This document shows positions 1-7,644 of a stretch of 64,000 bases of DNA, piece after piece. Every line of letters starts with the position of its first letter. The stretch's first letter is position 1. A program made the position numbers and the translations under genes. Where the stretch lies: assembly GCA_006226595.1 (NCBI GenBank), contig SBGP01000095.1:62001-126000 (forward strand), read 5' to 3'. The notes beneath the pieces were generated by a model, which was not told the origin of the DNA, ran no database searches, and saw only the letters and a program-made list of their open reading frames with translations. The stretch is from Deltaproteobacteria bacterium (GTDB lineage Bacteria; Myxococcota_A; UBA796; GCA-2862545).

Positions 1-618
1 GCACTCGGCCTGGCGCCCGGCGCGCTGGGACTCCTCAGCCTGGCCATTCCCCAGGCCGGGCGCTGGTTGCGCGTCGCGAGATGGCTCGCCATCGGCCTCG
101 TGTGCCTGCTCGTCGGCTTGCAGATTGCGCCGGAGAGCTACCGCGAGATCGGCGTGCTCGCGGCGCTCCCGTTCTTCCTCGGGCTGCTCGGACCCACCGC
201 CGCGGAGCGCCTGTCGGGTCTCGACCACGAACACGAGCACGGCGAGGCCCACCACGTGCACCACGACCACGCGCACGAGCACGGCCACGGCTCGCTGACC
301 CTGGGCTTCGTCGGTCTCGGGCTGCACCAGGTGTTCGACGGACTGCAGATCGGCTTCGTGCACGACTCGCTCGGTCCGCAGGCCACCGTCGCCATCGGAC
401 TGCACGGCGCGCCGCTGGTCGCCGCGTTCGCGCTCTCGTGTCGCAAGGCCGCCGGCACCCGGTACGCCCTGTTCCGCGGTGTGCTGCTCGTCCTGCTCAC
501 CGGAGTCGGGATCGGCCTGGCCGGGCTGTTTCCGGCCGAGGCCGTGGAGCCCTTCGAGCCGTGGCTCGCGGCCTTCGTCGGCGGCGTGCTCCTCCACGTG
601 GTCGTCCACGACGCCTGA
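1..618 (+). CDS. ZIP-family-like metal transporter, N-terminus missing
   Basis: The reading frame is open from base 1, so the N-terminus lies outside the window; an internal TTG at 67 could start a shorter form but sits inside a hydrophobic stretch and is unlikely. The visible part has about five to six hydrophobic segments. Between the second and third there is a hydrophilic loop very rich in His, Glu and Asp (nt about 223-291), as in the metal-sensing loop of ZIP transporters. The next helix carries H-x3-D-G-x2-I-G (nt 325-357), which matches the ZIP TM4 metal-site signature, and the following helix carries GLHGAPLVAAF, comparable to ZIP TM5. By family knowledge it would move Zn2+ or another divalent cation into the cytoplasm; the direction and metal are inference. 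No linked metal gene is visible downstream. Confidence 0.7.
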   Translation, partial: ALGLAPGALGLLSLAIPQAGRWLRVARWLAIGLVCLLVGLQIAPESYREIGVLAALPFFLGLLGPTAAERLSGLDHEHEHGEAHHVHHDHAHEHGHGSLTLGFVGLGLHQVFDGLQIGFVHDSLGPQATVAIGLHGAPLVAAFALSCRKAAGTRYALFRGVLLVLLTGVGIGLAGLFPAEAVEPFEPWLAAFVGGVLLHVVVHDA

Positions 619-657
619 CGAGTGTCAGTGAGCGAAGAACAGGGTAGACTGCCGCGC

Positions 658-1479
658 ATGCGACGCCTCCTCCCCCTCGTTCTGCTCTGCGCCTGCAGCT
701 CCTCCAGCGACACCCGCTGGGGCGTGTTGTCGTTCATCGAGCTCGGTCGCCAGACCGATGGCGTGACCCATGGCTTCGACCTCGACGGCATCACCTCCGA
801 AGAGGACGGTGACAGCGGCTGCGGCATCGGGGACTACACGAGCCCGGACGGCGTCGAGGGCATCGACAACGCCATGGCCCGGATCATGCCGGTGCTCGAC
901 GCGACCGAGGCCTCGGCGCTCGAGCCCCTGATCAACCAGAACATCAACCTCGGCGAGGTGCTGATGATCTTCGGGGTCAACGGCATCGACGATCCGCTCG
1001 ACGACGAAGAGGTCGAGGTCACCTTCGTGCGCGGCTACGGTGCCCCGATCGTCGGCGCTGACGGCCGCATCGTGAGCGGCCAGACCTTCGAGCGCGACGA
1101 GTCCCTCGAGCCGGTGACCGTCGAGGGGTCCCTCGAGAACGGCGTCCTCGAGGCCTCGGGTCTCGACGTGACCTTCCCCATCGAGATCTTCGACGCGAAT
1201 CCCGTCCTCGACGTCCAGAACGTGACCGTGCACTTCGAGTACGACGACAAGGGCGACTTCGTCGGGTACCTCGGCGGCGCGCTGAACTACGACCGCATCA
1301 TCGAGGGCGTCGAAGACGCGGCCGTCGACGCGGCCCTGCTCGACACGCTTCCCCTGTTGTTCGAGAACAACGCGGACCTGCCGAGCGAAGAAGACGGTGA
1401 GTGCTCGCGGCTCAGCGTGACCATCGAGTTCGACGGGCTGAACGCCCACCTCTTCGAGCCGCCGGAAGGCTTCGAGTAG
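658..1479 (+). CDS. Uncharacterised lipoprotein
   Basis: The 273-residue product begins with a lipoprotein signal (MRRLLPLVLLCAC, Cys13 as the predicted lipidated residue) followed by a Ser/Asp linker. I chose the ATG at 658 over the GTG/ATG frame starting at 622, because it puts the charged n-region directly before the hydrophobic stretch. The mature part is acidic and looks beta-rich, with many alternating hydrophobic/polar strands and repeated Glu/Asp-Gly turns; two Cys (near residues 59 and 247) could form a disulfide. I do not recognise the family. It starts 39 bases after the transporter stop and could be co-transcribed, but no functional link is evident. Confidence 0.7.
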   Translation: MRRLLPLVLLCACSSSSDTRWGVLSFIELGRQTDGVTHGFDLDGITSEEDGDSGCGIGDYTSPDGVEGIDNAMARIMPVLDATEASALEPLINQNINLGEVLMIFGVNGIDDPLDDEEVEVTFVRGYGAPIVGADGRIVSGQTFERDESLEPVTVEGSLENGVLEASGLDVTFPIEIFDANPVLDVQNVTVHFEYDDKGDFVGYLGGALNYDRIIEGVEDAAVDAALLDTLPLLFENNADLPSEEDGECSRLSVTIEFDGLNAHLFEPPEGFE

Positions 1480-1493
1480 GACCGCGGAGAACG

Positions 1494-1511
1494 GGCCGTT
1501 ACATAACGGCC
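1494..1511 (+). terminator. Candidate hairpin after the lipoprotein gene
   Basis: GGCCGTT and AACGGCC form a perfect 7-bp stem around the loop ACAT, 14 bases after the stop codon. There is no uninterrupted T-run behind it, so intrinsic termination is only possible, not shown. Confidence 0.35.
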
Positions 1512-1562
1512 GTCATTAAACGGTGATCACCGCACCCCCGCACCCCTTTGTTTAGCCGATCC

Positions 1563-1586
1563 ATTTCGTAACGCGCGTTGCGAAAT
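1563..1586. other. 24-bp near-perfect dyad between convergent genes
   Basis: The segment starts ATTTCG and ends CGAAAT; read as RNA it forms a continuous hairpin whose only non-Watson-Crick pair is a G-U wobble (bases 1569 and 1580). It lies 12 bases from the end of the minus-strand hemerythrin gene. It may be a bidirectional terminator or a protein-binding site. A third, perfect palindrome CGGTGATCACCG lies at 1521-1532, so this 119-base gap holds three dyads. Confidence 0.5.
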
Positions 1587-1598
1587 GACGACGGAACC

Positions 1599-2219
1599 TC
1601 AGCGGGTGCGCGTCAGGTTCTTGGTCAGCGACGACAGCCAGGTACGCGGCTTCTCGTCGGTGACCTCGTGACGCTGCGGCGCGGGGCGCGGGGTGCGGAG
1701 CGCCCGGTCGAGATCGTGGATGCTGCGCTGACGGTGCGGCACCGGCGTATCCGAGAGCTGAAACGCCTGGTTCACGACGCGGAGGGCCTCGGGGTACAGC
1801 CGCGTGTCCTCGAGGTGCGCATGCGTGTGGAACCGGTCGATGACGCGCTCGATCGGCCCGGCGACCGGCGGGCAGTAGGGCAGGACCCGACGCAGTTGCC
1901 GCGACAGCTCGTCGAGCTCCTCGTGCGCCTGCATCATCTGCGCGACCGACGTCGACACGGCGCTGCCCATGCTCTCGCGGCCGCCCATCACGTGGCGAAT
2001 CGCGGGGTGGACCATGCGCTCCTCGGCGTCGAGGTGATCCGCGAGGCGCTCGGCGAACACGTCCCAGGCCAGCCGGATCGGCCGGAGGTGACGCGGCGTG
2101 TACCGAGACGCGCGGTCACTGGCGTGCACGCCCGCTTCCATGGCCACGAGCGCACCCTCCGCGCGCGCCAGGGCGTCGCGCAGAGAGGAATGGTCCGAAC
2201 CGAGATCGAATGGCTTCAT
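1599..2219 (-). CDS. Hemerythrin-like (HHE domain) protein
   Basis: A 206-residue, mostly helical protein starting MKPFDLGSDHSSLRDAL; upstream frame extension exists but has no plausible start context, and this ATG gives the family-typical beginning. The first 145 residues contain the His/Glu pattern of hemerythrin/HHE cation-binding bundles: H near residue 10, DHLDAEERMVHP (H..E..H), a further AHEELDEL, and FHTHAHLEDTRLYPE. This is the set expected to bind a di-iron centre for O2 or NO sensing or binding. The C-terminal 50 residues are basic and probably disordered. It is transcribed divergently from the FAD oxidoreductase; no operon partner is visible. Confidence 0.8.
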   Translation of the reverse strand: MKPFDLGSDHSSLRDALARAEGALVAMEAGVHASDRASRYTPRHLRPIRLAWDVFAERLADHLDAEERMVHPAIRHVMGGRESMGSAVSTSVAQMMQAHEELDELSRQLRRVLPYCPPVAGPIERVIDRFHTHAHLEDTRLYPEALRVVNQAFQLSDTPVPHRQRSIHDLDRALRTPRPAPQRHEVTDEKPRTWLSSLTKNLTRTR

Positions 2220-2423
2220 GGCCGTGCACCATAACCGAGCGGAGAAATTTTTTGGGCGCGTTGCGAAGACTTGACTACCGCTGTCACACAATCGTGCGAT
2301 CGGCCGCCTGGAACGCGGAGGATCGCGCAATCGCGCCTCGTCGAAAACTGACCGTGGGCGGTTCGTCAATCCCCCGGTCGAGCGGTTCGGCACCTCGAAT
2401 GCACCCGCCCCGCGCTATGACAC

Positions 2424-2437
2424 GACCTCCCGAGGTC
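2424..2437 (+). promoter_or_regulatory. Small hairpin covering the ribosome-binding site
   Basis: GACCTC-CC-GAGGTC is a perfect 6-bp stem with a two-base loop ending two bases before the ATG at 2440. The 3' arm contains the only SD-like sequence (GAGG, 2432-2435), so folding would hide it. A two-base loop is tight, and pairing may open by one base pair. Confidence 0.35.
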
Positions 2438-2439
2438 AC

Positions 2440-3600
2440 ATGGACATCCTGGTGATCGGCGCCGGTCTCGCCGGCCTCTCCGTGGCCTGGCACCTGCGCG
2501 ACCAGGCCCGCGTGCGCGTGCTCGAGCGGCGCGAACAGCCGGGGACCGAGGCGAGCTCGCAGAACGCGGGCATGATCCGGCGCATGGGAGAGGACCCGTA
2601 CGAGCGGGCGCTGGCCGTGCGAACCCATGAGCGTCTCGAGGCGTTGCCCGAGGAACTGGCGCGTTTCACGCCGAGCCGCGTCACCGGGGCCCTGCTCGGG
2701 CTCGTCGACGATCCCTGGCACCTGCACGATGCCGCGGCGCACCTGCGCGCTCGCGGCGTGCGCGTCGAGTCCGTCGATCGCCCCGCGGAGATCGCCCCCA
2801 TCCTCGCGGGATCGCCGGTACGCCACGCCTGGTACCTGCCGGACGAGCGGGTCGCCGACGCCCATGCCCTCGTCTCCGGCTTCGTCGCGGGCGTGCGCGA
2901 GCGCGGGGGCGAGGTGCGCTGCCGCGAGGTGGTGGAGTCCGTGATCCTCGAGGGTGGACGCGCGGTGGGCGTGCGCACCGCCGACGGCGAGCTCCGCGCG
3001 GATGCCGTCGTGCTCGCCGCCGGGGCGTGGAGCCGCCACCTCGCGGCCGAGGCCGGCTTGTCGCGCCCGCTGGTCCCGCTCCGCCGTACCCTGCTCCAGA
3101 CCGCTGCGGACTCGCGCGCCGCGGGCCATCCGTGGACCTGGCTCGACGATGTGGGCGTGTACCTTCGCCCCGAGGGCACGGGCTGGCTGCTCTCGGGCTG
3201 CGACGAGGCCATCGACTTCCCGGACGACGGGCCCTCCACCGGCCCCGTCGAGATCGAGCCCCGCGCGCTCGCCCTCGACAAGATCGAGCGCTTCCTGCCG
3301 GCCCTGGGCGAGCCACGGCTCACCGGCGGTTGGACCGGACTGCGCACCTTCGCGCCCGATCGACGGCCCATGCTCGGCGAGGATCCCGAGCTGCCCGGCC
3401 TGTGGTGGGCGGCGGGCCTCGGAGGCTTCGGCGTCACCTGCAGTCTCGCCGTGGGCGAAGCGGTCGCCGGGTGGCTGTGCGGCGAGCAGGTCCCGTGGCT
3501 CGACCGCGAGGCCGTGTCTCCGGGCCGGCGCACGCTGCGGCGGTGGGCGATTCGTCCGACGGGCGACCTCGCGGGCAGCAAGCTGGTCCGCGTGAAGTAG
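2440..3600 (+). CDS. FAD-dependent oxidoreductase, D-amino-acid oxidase (DAO) superfamily
   Basis: The 386-residue protein starts with the dinucleotide-binding fold: G7-A-G9-L-A-G12, with acidic E29 at the end of the second strand as expected for the FAD ribose. The C-terminal part (about residues 300-348) has the second FAD-contacting segment of the DAO family, including GLRTFAPDRRPMLGE and GLGGFGVTCSLAVGEAVA. Members oxidise the C-N bond of amino acids or N-methyl amines (glycine oxidase, D-amino-acid dehydrogenase, sarcosine oxidase-like); the substrate cannot be read from sequence. It is followed after 22 bases by an aminotransferase gene and then an overlapping sulfotransferase-like gene, suggesting an operon for amine or amino-acid conversion. 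No membrane segment or signal peptide is visible, so it is probably cytoplasmic. Confidence 0.85.
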   Translation: MDILVIGAGLAGLSVAWHLRDQARVRVLERREQPGTEASSQNAGMIRRMGEDPYERALAVRTHERLEALPEELARFTPSRVTGALLGLVDDPWHLHDAAAHLRARGVRVESVDRPAEIAPILAGSPVRHAWYLPDERVADAHALVSGFVAGVRERGGEVRCREVVESVILEGGRAVGVRTADGELRADAVVLAAGAWSRHLAAEAGLSRPLVPLRRTLLQTAADSRAAGHPWTWLDDVGVYLRPEGTGWLLSGCDEAIDFPDDGPSTGPVEIEPRALALDKIERFLPALGEPRLTGGWTGLRTFAPDRRPMLGEDPELPGLWWAAGLGGFGVTCSLAVGEAVAGWLCGEQVPWLDREAVSPGRRTLRRWAIRPTGDLAGSKLVRVK

Positions 3601-3622
3601 GCTCCGTCTCCCTGGAGGCCGC

Positions 3623-4528
3623 ATGGGCACGCACGACACCCTCGAAGATCCGCGCAACGCCGAGGTCCTGGTGTGGATGAACGGCGCCCTCGTCCCGCGA
3701 GCGCAGGCCACCGTGAGCGTGCTGGACGCGGGCTTTCTGCTCGGTGACGGCGTGTGGGAGGCCATGCGCCTGCACCACGGCAAGGTCGCCTTCCTCGACG
3801 AGCACCTCGACCGGCTGTTCGAGGGCCTGGCCGCGATCGACATCGACCCGGGCCTCACCCGCGGGGACTTCGCCCGCGCCATCGACGAGACCATCGCCGC
3901 GAACGGCATGCACGACGGCGTACACATGCGACTCATGGTCACCCGCGGCCTGAAGAAGACGCCGTTCCAAGGAACCTCGGCACGCGCGAGCGGGCCCACG
4001 GTCGTGTTGCTCGCCGAGTACAAGCAGGCCAACCCCGAGCTTGCCACCCACGGCCTGAAGCTGATGACCGTGCACGTGCGTCGCGGACGACCCGACGTGC
4101 AGGACCCCGGGTGGAACAGCCACTCGAAGCTCAACTGCATCACAGCCTGCATCCAGGCCGAGAAGATGGGAGCGGACGAGGGGCTGATGCTCGATCCGCA
4201 CGGCTTCGTGGCCACCTGCAACTCGACCCACTTCTTCATCGTCCGCAAGGGCGAGGTGTGGACCTCGTCGGGTCGCTACTGCATCGAGGGCATCACTCGC
4301 GGCAAGGTGCTCGAGGTGGCCCGCACCCACGGCATGGTCACCCGCGAGACCGACTTCGCGCTGCGCAAGGTGTACAGCGCGGACGAGGCGTTCTGTACCG
4401 GCACCTTCGGCGGCATCATGCCGGTCGCCTCCGTCGACGGACGCACCATCGGAGACGGCACCCGCGGCCCGGTCACCGAGCGCCTCCAGCAGCTGTACGC
4501 CGCCCACATCGAGGAGAACACCCGATGA
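3623..4528 (+). CDS. Class-IV PLP aminotransferase (BCAT/D-amino-acid aminotransferase fold)
   Basis: A 301-residue fold-type IV aminotransferase. The N-terminal domain has the signature VSVLDAGFLLGDGVWE, and Lys169 in NSHSKLNC is the expected Schiff-base lysine. ADEGLMLD follows as in branched-chain and D-amino-acid aminotransferases. At the usual PLP-ring segment (canonical V-x-E-G-x-x-x-N-x-F) this protein reads FVATCNSTHFF: by my manual alignment the canonical Glu is Thr and the Asn is His, so the cofactor pocket is non-standard. An SD (GGAGG) precedes the ATG. The stop overlaps the next start (ATGA, 4525-4528), so translation is probably coupled to the sulfotransferase-like partner. The substrate is unknown; annotating it as ilvE would overstate the evidence. 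Confidence 0.85.
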   Translation: MGTHDTLEDPRNAEVLVWMNGALVPRAQATVSVLDAGFLLGDGVWEAMRLHHGKVAFLDEHLDRLFEGLAAIDIDPGLTRGDFARAIDETIAANGMHDGVHMRLMVTRGLKKTPFQGTSARASGPTVVLLAEYKQANPELATHGLKLMTVHVRRGRPDVQDPGWNSHSKLNCITACIQAEKMGADEGLMLDPHGFVATCNSTHFFIVRKGEVWTSSGRYCIEGITRGKVLEVARTHGMVTRETDFALRKVYSADEAFCTGTFGGIMPVASVDGRTIGDGTRGPVTERLQQLYAAHIEENTR

Positions 4529-5235
4529 AGCGCATCGCGATGATCTCGGGGCCCCGCAACCTCTCGACCGCGCTGATGCGCAGCTTCGAGGCCCGCGGAG
4601 ACTGCGCGGTGGTCGACGAGCCGCTGTACGCCGCCTACCTCGCGCGCACCGGCCTCGATCACCCGGGTCGGGAGGCCATCCTCGCGAGCCAGCCGACCGA
4701 CTACGACGACGCCCTCGCAGCCCTCGCGGAGCGCGGTGCCTCGCGCTTCCAGTACGAGAAGCACATGGCTCACCACCTGCACCCCGACGACAACCTCGAC
4801 TGGCTCGACGACTGCGCCGTGGGCCTGCTCATTCGCCATCCCGCAGCGGTGATCGCCAGCTATGCGCGCGTTCGGGAAGCGCCCACTGCCGAAGACGTCG
4901 GCTTCCCCCAGCAGCTCGCGGTGCTCGAGCACATGCGTGCCCGCGGGCGCGAGCCGGTCGTCGTTCATGCGGCCCGCATCCTCGAGGATCCGGTGACGAC
5001 GCTGTCTCGCGTCTGCGAGGGCCTTGGCATGCCATGGACCGAGGCGATGCTCTCGTGGCCGCCGGGGCCGCGCGACAGCGACGGCGTGTGGGCGCCGCAC
5101 TGGTACGCCAGCGTCGAGGAGTCCACGGGCTTCGGGCCGCCACGCTCGGAGCACGCGGAGGTACCGCCTGAGCTCGAAGACGTGGTCGACGCGTGCATGC
5201 CCGCATGGCGAGCACTGGCGCCACTCGCGGTGTAG
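4525..5235 (+). CDS. Sulfotransferase-like P-loop protein paired with aminotransferase
   Basis: A 236-residue protein beginning MKRIAMISGPRNLSTALM. The GPRNLSTALM loop (residues 9-18) follows the first beta strand like the 5'-phosphosulfate-binding loop of PAPS sulfotransferases, and LLIRHPAAVIASYARVRE (residues 101-118) looks like the 3'-phosphate-binding R...S motif. It is shorter than typical sulfotransferases. The start overlaps the aminotransferase stop by four bases. I recall that plant BCAT-like proteins fuse a comparable P-loop domain to a class-IV aminotransferase, which would fit a shared function, but I could not check this. Whether it really transfers sulfate, or is a kinase-like or scaffold relative, is open. 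It is probably cytoplasmic. Confidence 0.75.
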   Translation: MKRIAMISGPRNLSTALMRSFEARGDCAVVDEPLYAAYLARTGLDHPGREAILASQPTDYDDALAALAERGASRFQYEKHMAHHLHPDDNLDWLDDCAVGLLIRHPAAVIASYARVREAPTAEDVGFPQQLAVLEHMRARGREPVVVHAARILEDPVTTLSRVCEGLGMPWTEAMLSWPPGPRDSDGVWAPHWYASVEESTGFGPPRSEHAEVPPELEDVVDACMPAWRALAPLAV

Positions 5236-5325
5236 CCCCGCTAAACGTTGCACCCATGGGCACTCAGCCCGCCGCGATGATAGTCCTGCGCGCCGGCCCC
5301 CTCCTCGTGGTCGGCCGGGGACCCC

Positions 5326-6315
5326 ATGAATGCGTCGACGCTGATCCTGCCGAGCAACTACGTCGATCGGCGCCCCCCCATCGCGCGCGGCTGGTACATG
5401 GTCCTGCCGTCCACCGAGCTGCGTCCGGGCGCGGTGACGCACGCGCGGGTGTGCGGCCGCGAGCTCGCGGTGTGGCGCACCCGCAGCGGCAAGGTCCGCG
5501 CCGCGGACGACGTGTGCCCCCACCTCGGAGGTCGGCTCGCCACCCAGGGCCGGGTGCGGGACGAGCGACTGGAGTGCGCGCATCACGGCCGCCGCTTCGA
5601 CGCGCAGGGCCTGCCCGAAGACACCGCGCTCAGCTGCCTGTCCATGGTCCCGACCTGCGAGGTCAACGGCCTGGTCCTCGTGTGGCACGACCCTGATGGC
5701 GGCGCGCCCCAGTGGGAGATCCCCGAGGTCGACACCCGCGAGTGGACGCGTCCGGTGTTCACGTACTTCGACGTCGACGCACACCCGCTGCACGTCATGC
5801 AGGACCTCGCCGACATCGAGCACTTCGAGACCGTGCACCGCTACGGCGACATCCGCCCCACCCGTACCCTGGAGGCGGACGGCCCGAAGCTGTCGATCAG
5901 CGTCGCCTTCGGCTGGGACACGGCCATTCCCGGCGCGCCGAAGCTCCCCGCACACTTCACCAGCGAGGCGTGGGGTCTCGGCTACCAGGTGACCGAGGTC
6001 ATGCTTCCGCTGGAGCAGGTCGAGAGCCGGCACTTCGTGATGCCGACGCCCATCGACGCCCACCGCACCCGCGTGCACCTCGGCGTCGCCGTGCGCACCC
6101 ACGCGGCGCTGCACCGCCTCGAGAAGCTCGGCCGTGCGCCGCTCCGCTGGCCGCTCAAGCGCGCCATCCGCCGGTTCATGCTCGCCATGTTCCGCCGCGA
6201 TGTCGGGCGAGACGCCAAGCTGTGGGTCGACCGCTTCCACGTGGACGACGCGATCCCCGCGCCGACCCGGGAGATCGCTGCCTACCGTGTGTGGGCGTCG
6301 CAGTTCCTGCCGTAG
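5326..6315 (+). CDS. Rieske [2Fe-2S] non-haem iron oxygenase, alpha subunit type
   Basis: A 329-residue protein with an N-terminal Rieske domain: C64-P-H66-LGG and C84-A-H-H87-G provide the two Cys and two His cluster ligands. The C-terminal catalytic domain contains D163-I-E-H166-F-E-T-V-H171, the D-x2-H-x4-H pattern that binds the mononuclear iron of ring-hydroxylating, KshA-like or cholesterol-7-desaturase-like oxygenases. The spacing and the short C-terminal domain resemble the steroid/sterol-type group more than phthalate dioxygenases, but the substrate is inference. No reductase or ferredoxin gene is adjacent, so electrons must come from elsewhere. It starts 90 bases after the sulfotransferase-like gene on the same strand and converges with the phosphoesterase gene just downstream. 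Confidence 0.85.
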   Translation: MNASTLILPSNYVDRRPPIARGWYMVLPSTELRPGAVTHARVCGRELAVWRTRSGKVRAADDVCPHLGGRLATQGRVRDERLECAHHGRRFDAQGLPEDTALSCLSMVPTCEVNGLVLVWHDPDGGAPQWEIPEVDTREWTRPVFTYFDVDAHPLHVMQDLADIEHFETVHRYGDIRPTRTLEADGPKLSISVAFGWDTAIPGAPKLPAHFTSEAWGLGYQVTEVMLPLEQVESRHFVMPTPIDAHRTRVHLGVAVRTHAALHRLEKLGRAPLRWPLKRAIRRFMLAMFRRDVGRDAKLWVDRFHVDDAIPAPTREIAAYRVWASQFLP

Positions 6316-6325
6316 CGGCTGCTAC

Positions 6326-7294
6326 TTACTTCTGCCCGCGGGCGGCACGTACGCTGGGCAGGTAGGCCACCGCACCAAGAGGCAACGCGATCTGGTCGTC
6401 TTCGGCGATCGACGCGCGCTCCCGCGCCGTGTACTTCTGCACGACAATCGCACCCGCGGCCTGGGCTCGACCCGCGAAGTCCTCCCACGGCTCGGCGCGT
6501 ACGCTCACGAGGTCCCCCTCGCGCACGTTCTCGAGGTCCTCTTCTCGGTCGACGACGACCATCGGCCGGCTCGCGAGGTCGTGGAAGGTCCACTGCCAGC
6601 GGCCATCCTCGCGGGTCCAGATCGCGTAGCCCTTGGTCTCGAAGCGCTCGGTGAACGAGGTCCGCTCGGCACTGCCGGGGAACACGACGGGCACCTCGCC
6701 GAGCCGGACGACCTGGCGCGGGTGGATGTGGCCCGAGAGCACGTGGGTCACGCCATCGGGCAGGTGCGCCGCGCCGATGGTGTCCTTCTGCTTGCCGACC
6801 GTGAAGGTGAAGCCGGGCACCTGGGCGCCGTCGAAGGCCTGGTGGGCGACGAGCAGGTCGACCCCACCCTCGCACACCTGGGCGGCGCGCTCGCTCCACG
6901 CCCGCGCCGTGCGCGCATAGGCGACGACGCCGAGGTTGAGCCCCGCGACGGTCAGCCGCTGCGCCCGATCGACGACGTGCAGGTTGTCGAGGCTCGCCGG
7001 GAGGTGGCGCTGCAGGCCCTTGCGCTCGTGGTTGCCAGTGACGACGACGACCGGCACGCGCTTGGCGAGGCGCGAGAACACCTCCCACGCCCACCACGCC
7101 TCGTCGGAGGGCGGAGAGCTGCGATCGAACAAGTCGCCGGAGTGCACGACCAGATCGACTTCGCCGCGAAACGCCGGCTCGAGCGCGGCCTCCATCGCGT
7201 CGCGGTGGTCCTGGGCGCGCTCCCATCCCGCGGGTGCGCCGTGCACGCGCAGGCTGGCGCCGAGGTGGGTGTCGGTGAGGTGGAGCAGACGCAT
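6326..7294 (-). CDS. Calcineurin-like metallophosphoesterase, SbcD/Mre11-like
   Basis: A 322-residue protein with the full metallophosphoesterase motif set: D8-T-H10 near the N-terminus, G53-D54 (SGDLFD), G-N88-H89-E, H151 and G188-H-I-H191. The order and LTDTHLG beginning resemble the DNA-repair nuclease SbcD/YhaO type, but the protein is shorter than typical SbcD and no SbcC-like ATPase gene lies next to it. The start MRLLHLTDTHLG was chosen because the frame upstream lacks conserved sequence. It would be a cytoplasmic two-metal (Mn/Fe) phosphoesterase or nuclease; the substrate is not determined. Confidence 0.82.
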   Translation of the reverse strand: MRLLHLTDTHLGASLRVHGAPAGWERAQDHRDAMEAALEPAFRGEVDLVVHSGDLFDRSSPPSDEAWWAWEVFSRLAKRVPVVVVTGNHERKGLQRHLPASLDNLHVVDRAQRLTVAGLNLGVVAYARTARAWSERAAQVCEGGVDLLVAHQAFDGAQVPGFTFTVGKQKDTIGAAHLPDGVTHVLSGHIHPRQVVRLGEVPVVFPGSAERTSFTERFETKGYAIWTREDGRWQWTFHDLASRPMVVVDREEDLENVREGDLVSVRAEPWEDFAGRAQAAGAIVVQKYTARERASIAEDDQIALPLGAVAYLPSVRAARGQK

Positions 7295-7431
7295 GGGGCC
7301 GTGCATAACCGCTTCGCCCGCGAGAAAGCGGACAGATTCTGTCCGGACGCGCATCCCGAACAAAGAAGTCGTCGTCGCTAACACTCTCCACCGCTGGGCC
7401 GTCCTCCTCATCGACCATCAAGGAGGTCTGC

Positions 7432-7644
7432 GTGAACTCTCGTCCCCTGCTCGTCGCCAGCGCCCTGTTCTGCTCTACCTCGGCCCTCGCCGAGCCCGTC
7501 ACCCCGCCCCTCGACGTGTGCATCGTCGTCACCAACACCAAGGGCGGGCCGGTCGAAGAGCAGGTCCCCTGCCCCGAGCCCGAGCCCGAAGACACGGGCG
7601 AAGACGAGCCCGTCGACACGGCAAGCGACGAGCCTCAGCCGTGA
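7432..7644 (+). CDS. Small exported acidic protein
   Basis: A 70-residue product with a GTG start placed five bases after a perfect Shine-Dalgarno sequence (AAGGAGGT, 7420-7427). Residues 1-20 form a signal peptide (hydrophobic core LLVASALFCS, cleavage after ALA expected). The mature part has two Cys and then a tail of Pro, Glu, Asp and Thr, likely a disordered stalk. The stop overlaps the next start (GTGA, 7641-7644), so it is translationally coupled to the ferritin-like gene. I do not recognise a family; the strong SD argues that it is real. Confidence 0.7.
   Translation: MNSRPLLVASALFCSTSALAEPVTPPLDVCIVVTNTKGGPVEEQVPCPEPEPEDTGEDEPVDTASDEPQP

Noticed and set aside
5236-5325. A separate short ORF between the sulfotransferase-like gene and the Rieske gene
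   Set aside because: Frames here begin in-between and run into the Rieske gene out of frame; nothing supports coding.
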